In this document: positions 27,596 through 35,719 of the stretch, in pieces | Layout of the letters: the number at the start of each line of letters is the position of its first letter | How positions within the stretch are numbered: the stretch's first letter is position 1 | Assembly (NCBI RefSeq): GCF_014207425.1 | Contig: NZ_JACHFF010000002.1 | Coordinates: 248,001-312,000, forward strand | Length of the DNA stretch: 64,000 nt | Source of the DNA: Jeotgalicoccus coquinae | Lineage (GTDB): Bacteria; Bacillota; Bacilli; Staphylococcales; Salinicoccaceae | Direction of reading: 5' to 3' | Program-made: the position numbers and the translations under genes | Notes under the pieces: model-generated | Seen by the model: only the letters and a program-made list of their open reading frames with translations | Database searches by the model: none | What the model was told of the DNA's origin: nothing

Positions 27596-27645
27596 ATGCC
27601 TCAGATGAAGAGTTTACCAGCTCTTTGTTTGGGGCATGTTTTATA
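27596..27645 (+). terminator. cstA terminator
   Basis: ATGCCTCA and TGGGGCAT plus an inner AAGAG/CTCTT stem, followed by GTTTTAT. Confidence 0.6.
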
Positions 27646-27694
27646 GTAAGAGCTGTTTAATCGTGAGTATGATAATGAGAGGAGGTTTCAGATA

Positions 27695-28570
27695 ATGAAA
27701 AGATGGGTGGTTTTATTATTAATGGTGATGCTGGTCATTTTAGCTGCATGCAGCGGCAGTGAAGAACCGGCTGAAGATATGGGAAAAAATACATCAGAAG
27801 AAACAGAGGCTGTATCGGAAACCGAAGCTGAAACTGAGACCGTAGAGCAGCCCGAACAGGAAGATTCAGAAGATCCGGCAGCTGAATCCGAAGAAAACAG
27901 CACAGATGAAACTGCTGATAATGAAGAAAATGAAAATGAATCAGATAATACGGAAAATGAAAGTACAGATGAAACAAATGAAATAAACTATACTGCTGCC
28001 GAGAATTGCATTATGACACAGCTTACAGAATGCGAGAACGTTCCTGAAGCAGATCAGTTTCAGACCTACAGCGACCTTGTTGCTGACGGTATACTGCCTC
28101 AGGCACCGGGCAGCGGTTGTCTGCCATGTGCAGTGAAATATTCATTCGAAGTCAAATACGGTGAGTCTGATATGATTAATTCTACAATTCTCCCCCGTTC
28201 TGATAAAATTCCAGAAGAAATTACGAATCCATCAGAATTTGTGCAGCAGTACTTATTCTCATTGCCCGCTTTCTTTAATAATGAAAATGAAGTAGCACTC
28301 AGCTTTTATCTTCCTGACTCACCGGGATATAACGCACTCTTTGCAAACAAAGCATCCGGAAACTACAGCAACCATATGACTTATTCTGTCTTTATCGATT
28401 CTGAAGTGGAGAATCTTGACGGCAGCATGTATATCTATGCCACACGGGAATACTCACATATAAATACAGACAGTGTTTATGAAGTATACGCCCGTTATCA
28501 AGTTGTAAAACAAGATGGCAGATATTATCTGACAGACTATGCAGAACTGGAAAATACACGAGTAGAATAG
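27695..28570 (+). CDS. Lipoprotein with acidic linker and unknown C-terminal domain
   Basis: 291 residues. Signal peptide with lipobox LAAC (Cys at about 20), then a linker of roughly 90 residues of Glu/Asp/Ser/Thr/Asn, then a folded domain of about 190 residues. That domain starts NYTAAENCIM and has four cysteines in its first 55 residues (including GCLPC). The C-terminal part alternates strands. I do not recognise the domain. The linker would span the cell wall. Surface lipoprotein of unknown role, monocistronic with its own terminator. Confidence 0.75.
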   Translation: MKRWVVLLLMVMLVILAACSGSEEPAEDMGKNTSEETEAVSETEAETETVEQPEQEDSEDPAAESEENSTDETADNEENENESDNTENESTDETNEINYTAAENCIMTQLTECENVPEADQFQTYSDLVADGILPQAPGSGCLPCAVKYSFEVKYGESDMINSTILPRSDKIPEEITNPSEFVQQYLFSLPAFFNNENEVALSFYLPDSPGYNALFANKASGNYSNHMTYSVFIDSEVENLDGSMYIYATREYSHINTDSVYEVYARYQVVKQDGRYYLTDYAELENTRVE

Positions 28571-28581
28571 TTAAATATTTA

Positions 28582-28616
28582 AAAATCCCGGTCAGTATTA
28601 CGCTGACCGGGATTTT
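28582..28616. terminator. Lipoprotein gene terminator
   Basis: AAAATCCCGGTCAG-TATTACG-CTGACCGGGATTTT, a perfect 14-bp stem followed by TTG. Confidence 0.92.
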
Positions 28617-28909
28617 TTGTGCAGACATGTTTCTGTTATATATTACAAATTGCATCTCAATATTACGTGAATGTGTCTATTCAATGGTAATAATCAGAAA
28701 CAATACAGCCAGATGTCAATATTACAATTCCACTTTTAATTGTAACGTTCTTATTATTAGACTGTAACACACGTAAAAAAGTTCTATGTTATATTTGGTC
28801 ATGTCGTAGGAAAACAAGGCTTAATTAAGTTTATGTTTACCCTTAATCAGATTAAAAAAACAGTAAATGCATTTAATGCATAATCATTTTTTTGGAGGAA
28901 TTACACATT
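28617..28909 (+). promoter_or_regulatory. Upstream region of the sceD-like gene
   Basis: This 290-base gap has no ORF. Two TGTAAC hexamers lie at 28741 and 28763, 22 bases apart, with an inverted TGTAAT at 28721. They resemble WalR half-sites (TGTWAH), but the standard 11-base tandem spacing is not met. The long AT-rich leader implies a regulated promoter. Confidence 0.35.
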
Positions 28910-29617
28910 ATGAAGAAAACAATATTAGCAACTACATTAGCATTAGGTTTAGGCGTAACTGGATTTGCAGCAGGACAGGACGCAGAGGCTTCATCATATA
29001 ATCTTAATAAAGAAGAACTTGCTTACACAGCACAAAATAACCCTGAAGCATTAAATGCATCAGCATTACACCAAGGTTCATATGACTACAACTTTGACCA
29101 CAAAAACTTTAACTACGACTTCGAATCTGATGGCACTAACTATGCCTGGGCTTACCAAATTAATGGTAATGCACAAGCTGAAGTACAAGTTCAGGAACAA
29201 TCAGCTGCACCTGCAGTGAAAGAAGACACTCAAACAGTTGAACAAAACAACTACACTTACACTGAAGAAGTACAACAGCCTGCACAAAACACACAAGCAG
29301 CTCCAGCAGTACAGGAAGTTGAACAGCCTTCAGCTCCAGCTCCACAAACAACACAATCAACTGGCGGGTCTACTAAGTCACAATTCTTAGCAGCCGGCGG
29401 AACTGAAGCTATGTGGAACTCAATCGTATTACCGGAATCAAGCGGTAATCCAAACGCAGTAAGTCCGAACGGCTACCAAGGTCTGGGTCAGACTAAAGAG
29501 TCATGGGGTACTGGTTCAGTAGCTCAGCAAACTTCAGGTATGCTTAACTATGCTCAGGAACGTTACGGTTCAATCGACGCGGCCATCCAATTCCGTGAAG
29601 CAAACAACTGGTGGTAA
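28910..29617 (+). CDS. SceD/IsaA-like lytic transglycosylase
   Basis: 235-residue secreted wall enzyme: signal peptide ending near GQDAEAS, a Tyr/Asn-rich segment, a low-complexity Gln/Ala/Pro-rich linker (about 100-155), and a C-terminal domain of about 75 residues with the catalytic Glu in LPESSGNPNAVSPNGYQGLGQT, ending NNWW as in IsaA/SceD. It cleaves peptidoglycan glycan strands. In staphylococci such genes are WalKR targets, and walKR is in this window. A TTG at 28892 falls in the GGAGG site; ATG 28910 is the start. Confidence 0.9.
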   Translation: MKKTILATTLALGLGVTGFAAGQDAEASSYNLNKEELAYTAQNNPEALNASALHQGSYDYNFDHKNFNYDFESDGTNYAWAYQINGNAQAEVQVQEQSAAPAVKEDTQTVEQNNYTYTEEVQQPAQNTQAAPAVQEVEQPSAPAPQTTQSTGGSTKSQFLAAGGTEAMWNSIVLPESSGNPNAVSPNGYQGLGQTKESWGTGSVAQQTSGMLNYAQERYGSIDAAIQFREANNWW

Positions 29618-29638
29618 GATCCACTCTCATATAATTCG

Positions 29639-29681
29639 CTCCGAAATGCCCGGTATTTCCCAGGCAATTCGGAGTTTTTTT
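29639..29681 (+). terminator. sceD-like gene terminator
   Basis: CTCCGAA-TGCC with GGCA-TTCGGAG and a run of seven T's. Confidence 0.85.
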
Positions 29682-29775
29682 GTTTCTTCTATACTCTCCT
29701 TATCCATAAAAGTTTAAATCTTTTTATTTAGGCTATATGATTTAAAAATACATATATAAGAAAGCAGGTTCAACT

Positions 29776-30732
29776 ATGCCAAAAATCTATAGCGCAGTAA
29801 AACTTCCCGAAACTGCAGTAAAAATCATTAAAGATCAAAATATCGAATTGGATATGCACGATGAATTAACTACTCCAAAAACAGAAGTAATTATTGATAG
29901 AGTTAAAGGTGCAGATGGTTTAATTACCGGCGTTAACGTTCAGGCTCCCGCTGAAGTAATTCAGGCGAATACAGGCCTTAAGGTTATTGCGAACGTCGGC
30001 TCAGGTTTTAATAACATTGATATTGATGAAGCAAATAAGCATAATATTGCTGTGACTAATACTCCAGTCCATGAATCTGTCGCATCAACTGCGGAACTTG
30101 CAGTAACATTAATGCTGGCACTCTCACGCCGTGTGCTTCCAGGACACGAAATGGCTGTGAAAAATGAATTCGACGGCTGGCAGGTTATGGGTTATCTCGG
30201 CGGTAATCAGGTTGTCGATAAAACTTTGGCCATCGTCGGCTTCGGCCAGATAGGACAGTATATCGGTAAAATTGCTCAAGCATTTAATATGAAGCTTTTA
30301 TATGTTGACCACGAAGAAAAAGATACAGAACTTGATGCGACAAAAGTCAGTCTTGAAGAAGCTTTAAAAGAAGCTGATTATGTCATTACTCAGGTAAACT
30401 ATAATGAAACATCACATCATTTATTCAGTAAAAAAGAATTCGAACAGATGAAAGAATCTGCATATTTCATTAACACTGCACGCGGCGGTGTTGTAGATGA
30501 ATCAGCACTTATCGATGCTTTAAAAAATAAGCAGATACAGGCAGCAGCACTGGATGTACATGAAGAAGAACCGCATATTAATGAAGAACTTGCAAAACTT
30601 GATAACGTGATTCTGACACCGCATATCGGTAATGACACTTACGAAGCGAGAAATAAAATGGCGGAAGTAGCTGCAGATCAGGCAGTTAAAGCTTTAACAG
30701 ATACTGAGCTGGATTATCAGGTGAACAAATAA
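29776..30732 (+). CDS. D-2-hydroxyacid dehydrogenase family protein
   Basis: 318 residues of the D-isomer-specific 2-hydroxyacid dehydrogenase family. NAD-binding VGFGQIGQYIGK near 150, the substrate-loop ANVGSGFNNID near 73, catalytic Arg in INTARGGVVDE, Glu in the DVHEEEP segment and His in LTPHIGN are all present. Closest in style to glyoxylate/hydroxypyruvate reductases. Monocistronic, followed by a SAM riboswitch transcript start. Confidence 0.9.
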   Translation: MPKIYSAVKLPETAVKIIKDQNIELDMHDELTTPKTEVIIDRVKGADGLITGVNVQAPAEVIQANTGLKVIANVGSGFNNIDIDEANKHNIAVTNTPVHESVASTAELAVTLMLALSRRVLPGHEMAVKNEFDGWQVMGYLGGNQVVDKTLAIVGFGQIGQYIGKIAQAFNMKLLYVDHEEKDTELDATKVSLEEALKEADYVITQVNYNETSHHLFSKKEFEQMKESAYFINTARGGVVDESALIDALKNKQIQAAALDVHEEEPHINEELAKLDNVILTPHIGNDTYEARNKMAEVAADQAVKALTDTELDYQVNK

Positions 30733-30756
30733 GATGAAATAATACAAGATTTATCG

Positions 30757-30762
30757 TATAAT
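30757..30762 (+). promoter_or_regulatory. -10 box for the second SAM riboswitch
   Basis: TATAAT in ATCGTATAATAGC lies about 20 bases before the aptamer; no good -35 hexamer is visible at the right distance. Confidence 0.55.
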
Positions 30763-30780
30763 AGCAATTAAATAAAATAG

Positions 30781-30889
30781 TTCTCTTATTAAGAGTGAGT
30801 GGAGGGATTTGGCCCTGTGAAACTCCGGCAACAGCTGTAAAGCGATGTGCTAAATCCAACAGTTTATTTAAACTGGATGATAAGAAGTC
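30781..30889 (+). ncRNA. SAM-I (S-box) riboswitch, second copy
   Basis: Shows the same conserved order as the metN leader: GAGTGGAGGGATTTGGCCC, TGAAACTCCGGCAACAG, a GTGCTAAATCCAAC arm and GGATGATAAGAAG closing P1. Its expression platform terminator follows at 30895. It controls only a 58-codon gene, unlike typical S-box operons. Confidence 0.95.
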
Positions 30890-30894
30890 GGGTA

Positions 30895-30930
30895 AAGCTC
30901 TTCTTAATTCAGAGAAGAGCTATTTTATTT
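30895..30930 (+). terminator. Terminator of the second SAM riboswitch
   Basis: AAGCTCTTC-TTAATTCAGA-GAAGAGCT followed by ATTTTATTT, downstream of the aptamer and 27 bases before the ORF. Confidence 0.85.
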
Positions 30931-30956
30931 GAAAAAATAAAAAGGGTGGTAATTAC

Positions 30957-31133
30957 ATGAAAACCGTACGCGAACTATTTTCGGAATTAGACGAGTGGAA
31001 AGCATATCAGGCGAACAGCACGATGAGCAACATCGCAAAAGCGAATCATATCAGCAGGGTAAAACGTGAAATCGCAAATCGCATCGATGTTGAAGAGTAC
31101 AGAGATTATATTTTATTTAAAGAAGAAAGCTGA
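30957..31133 (+). CDS. 58-residue protein under SAM riboswitch control
   Basis: ORF of 58 codons starting MKTVRELFSELDEWKAY and ending FKEES, with an AAGGGTGG ribosome site seven bases before the ATG. It is charged, predicted all-helical, lacks membrane segments and cysteines. I do not recognise the family. It is bracketed by a SAM-I riboswitch with terminator and a strong terminator after its stop, so it forms its own SAM-repressed transcription unit. A small regulator or enzyme partner in methionine metabolism is plausible but unproven. Confidence 0.75.
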   Translation: MKTVRELFSELDEWKAYQANSTMSNIAKANHISRVKREIANRIDVEEYRDYILFKEES

Positions 31134-31169
31134 TTTCTCTAGTTACTAATACTATTAACCCATCATATA

Positions 31170-31206
31170 AATTGCTATTATTAAAATTAATAATAGCAAT
31201 TTTTTA
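31170..31206 (+). terminator. Terminator of the 58-aa gene
   Basis: AATTGCTATTATTAA-A-TTAATAATAGCAATT, a near-perfect 15-bp stem followed by TTTTTT. Confidence 0.9.
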
Positions 31207-31229
31207 CATACTCGGAGAGGGGCGATTAA

Positions 31230-31730
31230 TTGTTCTGCAGATTAAAAAAACTCTTTAAACTGCTTTTCTTCAACGCCGTTTTATGGGGTTTCATCCATTA
31301 TTTTATTTCTTATATATTTTTACGCATCAATAATCGTACGTACTTCCGCGGTCCGCTCAGATTAAAATCATATACTTTTGAAAAAAACGGCAGCCTATGG
31401 AACAAACTATTCCAAGTCCGGAAGTGGAAAGATATAGTTCCTGAAGGCGGTCAGATTTTTACCGGCAGCTACAATAAGTCTGAGTTAAAAGATAAAAGTC
31501 CCGCTGCCTTAAAATCCTTCATTATAGAAATTAACCGTGCTGAGGTTACTCATTGGATGATAATCTTCTCCCTGCCGTTTATTCTTTTATTCAATCCCAG
31601 ATGGACTTATATAATCCACGGACTTTATGCACTAGTCAGCAATATCCCTTTTATCATAATTCAGAGATACAACCGCCCCCGATTTGAAAGATTGTACGCA
31701 CGCCGGCTTAAAAATGATGACTTGAACTGA
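31230..31730 (+). CDS. crtO: Glycosyl-4,4'-diaponeurosporenoate acyltransferase CrtO
   Basis: 166-residue membrane protein matching CrtO, the final acyltransferase of staphyloxanthin synthesis. Two hydrophobic segments (about 10-32 and 108-145) flank a conserved WNKLFQVRKWKD...PEGGQIF region. The start is a TTG at 31230 with GGAGAGGGG about seven bases upstream. The next gene is a truncated crtP; crtQ, crtM and crtN are not in the window, so the pathway cannot operate from this locus alone. Confidence 0.85.
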   Translation: MFCRLKKLFKLLFFNAVLWGFIHYFISYIFLRINNRTYFRGPLRLKSYTFEKNGSLWNKLFQVRKWKDIVPEGGQIFTGSYNKSELKDKSPAALKSFIIEINRAEVTHWMIIFSLPFILLFNPRWTYIIHGLYALVSNIPFIIIQRYNRPRFERLYARRLKNDDLN

Positions 31731-31739
31731 GGTGATAGA

Positions 31740-32603
31740 ATGATTCAAACAGCGATATTTATTTTTATACTTGTTAAAGGCGGATTGCATAATTTAGCCG
31801 GAGCGATCCAGACATTAGCACATGAAATTGGTGTAGAAATTATTACAGGCAGTGAAGTGAAAACAGCTATTACTGACGAAGGTACTATTGAACATCTGAT
31901 TTTAGACGACGGCTCGAAGATTGAAGCAGATCTTTACGTCTCAAATATGGAAGTTATTCCATTCTATACGAAAGTTCTGGATACGCTGCCTAAAAATATT
32001 AGTAAGATGAAAAAGAAATTCCCGCCCGAGAGCTCAGGTCTGGTCATTCATCTTGGTGTTAATAAAACATATCCGGAGCTTAGACATCATAACTTTTTCT
32101 TTTCCGAAGACTCGGATAAGAATTATGAAACTGTATTTGATAAAAAAGAGCTGCCAAAAGATCCGACAATTTATTTAGTCAATGCAAATAAAACAGACCC
32201 GTCACAAGCACCAAAAGGCCATGAAAACCTGAAAATTTTACCGCATATTCCACCTCTTAATTATATTGATTACACGAAAGAAGATTATATGAATTTCAGG
32301 GAGCTTGTTCTTAAAAAACTTGAGAATATGGGCCTGACAGATTTAAGAAAACATATAGTCACAGAATACATGCTTACACCTCACGATATTGAGTCGATGT
32401 ATCTATCTGACGGCGGATCCATATACGGTACTTTGTCAGATAAAAAGCTGAACCAGGGATTTAAGCATCCAAAAGAGTCTGCATTTATAAATAACCTGTA
32501 CTTTGTCGGCGGCACAGTGAATCCAGGCGGCGGTATGCCGATGGTCACACTGAGCGGTCAAAATGCAGCGAAATATATTGCAGAAAAAGATTCCAAAATT
32601 TAA
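31740..32603 (+). pseudogene. crtP: crtP-like carotenoid oxidase lacking its FAD domain
   Basis: 287 codons matching only the C-terminal part of CrtP/CrtN-type desaturase-oxidases: KGGLHNLAGAIQTLA onward, through SNMEVIPFY, to the FAD-tail motif LYFVGGTVNPGGGMPMV. Family members are about 500 residues and begin with a GGGxxG FAD motif. Here about 200 residues are replaced by 11 hydrophobic codons behind a normal GAGGTGAT ribosome site and ATG. This looks like an in-frame deletion; the product should be inactive as an oxidase. It lies 9 bases after crtO, the usual order. Confidence 0.82.
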
Positions 32604-32604
32604 A

Positions 32605-32640
32605 AAATCCGGATACTGATTATCAGTATCCAGATTTTTA
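32605..32640. terminator. Bidirectional terminator
   Basis: GGATACTGA-TTA-TCAGTATCC flanked by A-run and T-run between convergent genes. Confidence 0.85.
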
Positions 32641-33261
32641 TCATGTTGCAAGACCAATTGAAGTATTTTCATAACTTGAATCTTTTAAAGCTTTAATAAT
32701 AAAATGTGCAACATCCGCACGCGGTATCGAACTTGATTTAGCCGGCACACCTGAAGCAGCTTCTCTGTATTCACCAGTAAATTCTTTATTCGATAATCCC
32801 ATAGGACGGACGATAGTGCAGTTTAATCCTGCATCCTGAATATGTCCGACAGCAGCACGGTGATCGATTAATGCATTCTTAAGCAGCTGCATAATTACTT
32901 TACCCATAATGCCCGTTAGTTCCTTATGCACGCCTGCTGATGCTGTATAAACAATACGCTCGACATTATGTTCTTTCATGCCTTCAACAATATTCTTCGT
33001 CATATTCTGAAGTTCTTCAGATTTCCTCATACCTTTGCTTGAACCGAGACACGATACCACCGCGTCATGATTTGAAATTGCTGCAGAGACTTCTTCCTTA
33101 TTGAAGGCATCTCCCTGTACTATATTTAAATTTTCATGAGTAATTTCAAGTTTAGCCGGGGTACGTACAAATGCTGTAACTTCCAATCCTGCATCCAGGC
33201 CTTGTTGCACAACGTATTTACCAACACCGCCTGTTGCTCCAAATACAATGATTTTCATCAT
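32641..33261 (-). CDS. NAD(P)-binding atypical SDR (NmrA/YwnB-like)
   Basis: 206 residues with the N-terminal nucleotide-binding motif FGATGGVGKYVV, SCLGSSKG in place of the classical active site and VRPMGLSN. Atypical SDRs of this type are reductases or redox sensors; substrate unknown. The ATG overlaps the upstream HD-domain gene's stop by four bases, indicating translational coupling. Confidence 0.87.
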   Translation of the reverse strand: MMKIIVFGATGGVGKYVVQQGLDAGLEVTAFVRTPAKLEITHENLNIVQGDAFNKEEVSAAISNHDAVVSCLGSSKGMRKSEELQNMTKNIVEGMKEHNVERIVYTASAGVHKELTGIMGKVIMQLLKNALIDHRAAVGHIQDAGLNCTIVRPMGLSNKEFTGEYREAASGVPAKSSSIPRADVAHFIIKALKDSSYENTSIGLAT

Positions 33262-33905
33262 AGTTCACCCTCCCATTCCTTAAAGAATGTATCCAGAAAC
33301 TGTTTCATAAAAGCTTCCCGTTCTTCAGCTATATTAATGGCTGCCTGTGTATTCATCTTGTCCTTTAACAGCAGCAGCTTTTCGTAGAAATGATTAATAG
33401 AAGTCGATTCACCGTGACGGTATTCTTCAAAACTCATCTGATCTCTGACAGGAATTTCAGGGTCGTACATTGCCTGTCCTTTAGCACCGCCGTACTGGAA
33501 AGTTCTCGCAATTCCGATTGCCCCGAGAGCATCCAGTCTGTCGGCATCCTGAACGATTTGAGCTTCGATGTACGATAATTCCTTGCCTGTCCCGCCTTTA
33601 AATGACATTGTTGTAATGATATCTATAATTGTCTCAATAGTCTCATCAGCAACCTCGTTTCTTTCAAGCAGTTTTCTAATACGTTCCAGTGCCATGTTAA
33701 CGTCAGAGGTTACCTTATCATCCGCAATATCATGGAGCAGGGCAGCAGAAATTACAGTAAAATCATCTGCCTTTTCATGCTTTAATATTTCTTTGGCAAT
33801 ATCTGTGACTCTTTTTATATGGTACCAGTCATGGCCGCTCTTTTCATTTAGCAGCTCACCTTTGACCCATTCTTCAATATTTTGTAGTACTTTATCTTCA
33901 GTCAT
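33258..33905 (-). CDS. HD-domain phosphohydrolase (YedJ/YpgQ type)
   Basis: 215 residues. The metal-binding HD signature appears as HDWYHIKRV near the N-terminus and ALLHDIADDK at about 52-61, with a later VQDADRLDALGAIG motif typical of YedJ-like phosphohydrolases that act on nucleotides. First gene of a two-gene unit with the atypical SDR. Confidence 0.88.
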   Translation of the reverse strand: MTEDKVLQNIEEWVKGELLNEKSGHDWYHIKRVTDIAKEILKHEKADDFTVISAALLHDIADDKVTSDVNMALERIRKLLERNEVADETIETIIDIITTMSFKGGTGKELSYIEAQIVQDADRLDALGAIGIARTFQYGGAKGQAMYDPEIPVRDQMSFEEYRHGESTSINHFYEKLLLLKDKMNTQAAINIAEEREAFMKQFLDTFFKEWEGEL

Positions 33906-33989
33906 GAAAGTGTTCCTCCATCAGTTATTATAATAATACTTTCATTATACTTTGATTTATCTACATTTAACAAAAATGATATAAAATTA

Positions 33990-34016
33990 TTGACATAATG
34001 AGGGATTTTATATTAT
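33990..34016 (+). promoter_or_regulatory. Promoter of tRNA-Leu
   Basis: TTGACA at 33990-33995 followed by overlapping TATATT/TATTAT candidates near 34009-34016, about 22 bases before the tRNA. Spacing of the best -10 is shorter than 17. Confidence 0.5.
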
Positions 34017-34037
34017 TGTTAATTAATATTATATTAA

Positions 34038-34121
34038 GCGGATATGGCGGAACTGGCAGACGCGCTAGAATCAGGCTCTAGTGTCTTAATCGACGTGGGG
34101 GTTCGACTCCCTTTATCCGCA
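34038..34121 (+). tRNA. tRNA-Leu (CAG)
   Basis: Acceptor GCGGATA pairs with TATCCGC. The D-arm, long class II variable arm (TGTCTTAATCGACG) and T-arm GGGGGTTCGACTCCC are visible. The anticodon loop is ATCAGGC, anticodon CAG, reading CUG. The 3' CCA is not encoded (ATCA follows). Confidence 0.95.
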
Positions 34122-34129
34122 TCACTTTT

Positions 34130-34160
34130 AAAGACCACTAATTTTTTAGTGGTCTTTTTT
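34130..34160 (+). terminator. tRNA-Leu terminator
   Basis: AAAGACCACTAA-TTTT-TTAGTGGTCTTT followed by T's, directly after the tRNA. Confidence 0.9.
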
Positions 34161-34225
34161 TTATTTTTTAAACTCTGCTGATACACTGATAAAAAGAACT
34201 GAAATCGAAGAAAGGAGCAGTTTTT

Positions 34226-34852
34226 ATGAAAAGAACAGTAGTCTACCGTCCATTTGAGCAGAGGGATACTGCTCATCTGGCTGAAGTGATCAGTCAAAGC
34301 TGGAGTTATGAAAAGATGTTTTCCAAAAATACAGCCTATCATTTCTCACACATATTCCTATACTACGAACTGAGCCGTCAATCATATAATCGAGTCGTGG
34401 AAGTCGAGGGCAGAGCAGCGGGTATCATTACAAGTGCTTTTAAGGCTAAACATAAAAGACGTGGCTTTTATATAATGAAAGTTCTAAAACACGGACTGCA
34501 AATGGCAGTAACCGCAGAAGGCCGGAACGTGCTATTAAATTATATAAAAGCAGTTGATGAGTTAAACAGCCGTATGCTGAACAGTTTAAACGAACCTTTT
34601 AAAGCAGAACTCTCACTCTTTGCAGTCAGTCCCTCACTTCAGGGACTCGGGGCCGGGTCTGCTTTATTTAACGATTTACTTCTCCAGCTTAAGAAGAATC
34701 AGATTGAGACTTACTACCTGTATACAGATACAACTTGCAACTTCGGCTTCTACGACTATAAAGGACTGGAACGGGCATCTGCTGTAAAACGATATATTAA
34801 GACACCCGTCAACAAGGAAATCGAATTTTTCATATATAAAGGATATGTGTAA
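34226..34852 (+). CDS. GNAT family N-acetyltransferase
   Basis: 208 residues with an acetyltransferase core; the acetyl-CoA loop is SPSLQGLGAGSALFNDLL (about 131-148), followed by a LYTDTTCNFGFYDYKGLER strand-helix typical of GNAT C-termini. Substrate unknown. AAAGGAG precedes the ATG. Stands alone downstream of tRNA-Leu. Confidence 0.85.
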   Translation: MKRTVVYRPFEQRDTAHLAEVISQSWSYEKMFSKNTAYHFSHIFLYYELSRQSYNRVVEVEGRAAGIITSAFKAKHKRRGFYIMKVLKHGLQMAVTAEGRNVLLNYIKAVDELNSRMLNSLNEPFKAELSLFAVSPSLQGLGAGSALFNDLLLQLKKNQIETYYLYTDTTCNFGFYDYKGLERASAVKRYIKTPVNKEIEFFIYKGYV

Positions 34853-34928
34853 ATGAAAATTTCATTTTCTTCCTTGCTGCCATTTGTTATACTGTATGAA
34901 ATTTATAAATGGAAAGGACAAAATTACG

Positions 34929-35597
34929 ATGTTCAGTTTTAACAGTATAGTGATGATGGTCATTTCAGGTGTGCTTGCAGTCCTGTATTTCATTGCTTCA
35001 GTTTATAACAGGATGAACAGGAAAAGTTATACACATAAGGTTCAGAAACCGGGTCAGCTGATGACCTTTTTCTCCAGAGTTATGCTGATTTTAAGCATAC
35101 TGTGCGCGGGTTTTACACTTCTCGGTGCAATGATGAAAGATACTGAAATGGCTGTAGTATTTGCGGTTATTACTATTATCAGCACATTGCTGACATGGGG
35201 GATTAAGCATAAATATGACTTCACTTATCAGGAAACGGACGAGTATTTTATAGTGACCAGAAGGAAGAAGACTTATAAAGTTTATTACAAGGATATCAGT
35301 CACTGGCAATGGGGAATATACGACATTTATATCCAGGACCGTAACCGGCCGGAAGGTGATTTTATCGGTGTCAGTGTCAGTCTTTTTAAACCGGAAATAC
35401 TGCTGACGAAAATGACTGAAAAAGTATTTGCAGGCGAATTTCCACGTATTGACGGTTTGTACCCGGATGACACTGTCTATCCTGGAGATCCGCTCAGAAA
35501 GAAAGAAATTGTCCGCTGTTTAACCCAGGCAGGATACAGCTATTTAATTCCCGAATACATAGACGCTCTCAGCACGATGCAGCAGGATAATGTCTAA
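34929..35597 (+). CDS. Hypothetical membrane protein, 222 aa
   Basis: Three N-terminal membrane helices (about 5-22, 45-67, 72-90) followed by a cytosolic domain of about 120 residues rich in aromatic and charged residues (KVYYKDISHWQWGIYDIYIQ), which looks like a PH-like beta fold. I do not recognise the family. Start at 34929 has AAAGGAC eight bases upstream; the upstream ATG at 34884 has none. Confidence 0.75.
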   Translation: MFSFNSIVMMVISGVLAVLYFIASVYNRMNRKSYTHKVQKPGQLMTFFSRVMLILSILCAGFTLLGAMMKDTEMAVVFAVITIISTLLTWGIKHKYDFTYQETDEYFIVTRRKKTYKVYYKDISHWQWGIYDIYIQDRNRPEGDFIGVSVSLFKPEILLTKMTEKVFAGEFPRIDGLYPDDTVYPGDPLRKKEIVRCLTQAGYSYLIPEYIDALSTMQQDNV

Positions 35598-35663
35598 TGA
35601 ATATCCAGAAATGCAGACAATCATTCTGACTGTAAATCATTATAAAAATGCCAGCAGTTCAAC

Positions 35664-35718
35664 TTGATATGCTCCTCCTAAAGTATTTGACTTGTCTACT
35701 TGACCGAGAGCATATCAA
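35664..35718. repeat. Inverted repeat TTGATATGCTC, possible element remnant
   Basis: TTGATATGCTC (35664-35674) and GAGCATATCAA (35708-35718) form a perfect 11-bp inverted repeat around 33 bases that include an AGGAGG-like complement and TGACTTGTCTACTTGACC. No ORF is inside. It could be a long-loop hairpin ending the TetR transcript or the scar of a small mobile element. Confidence 0.4.
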
Positions 35719-35719
35719 C

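Noticed and set aside
28721-28768. WalR binding site upstream of the sceD-like gene
   Set aside because: The TGTAAC hexamers are 22 bases apart, not the 11-base tandem step, so only weak support.
35664-35718. GAGCATATCAA arm as another SCC attachment core
   Set aside because: Only GCATATCA matches; the AARTRR part and the TGCGG terminal repeat are absent.
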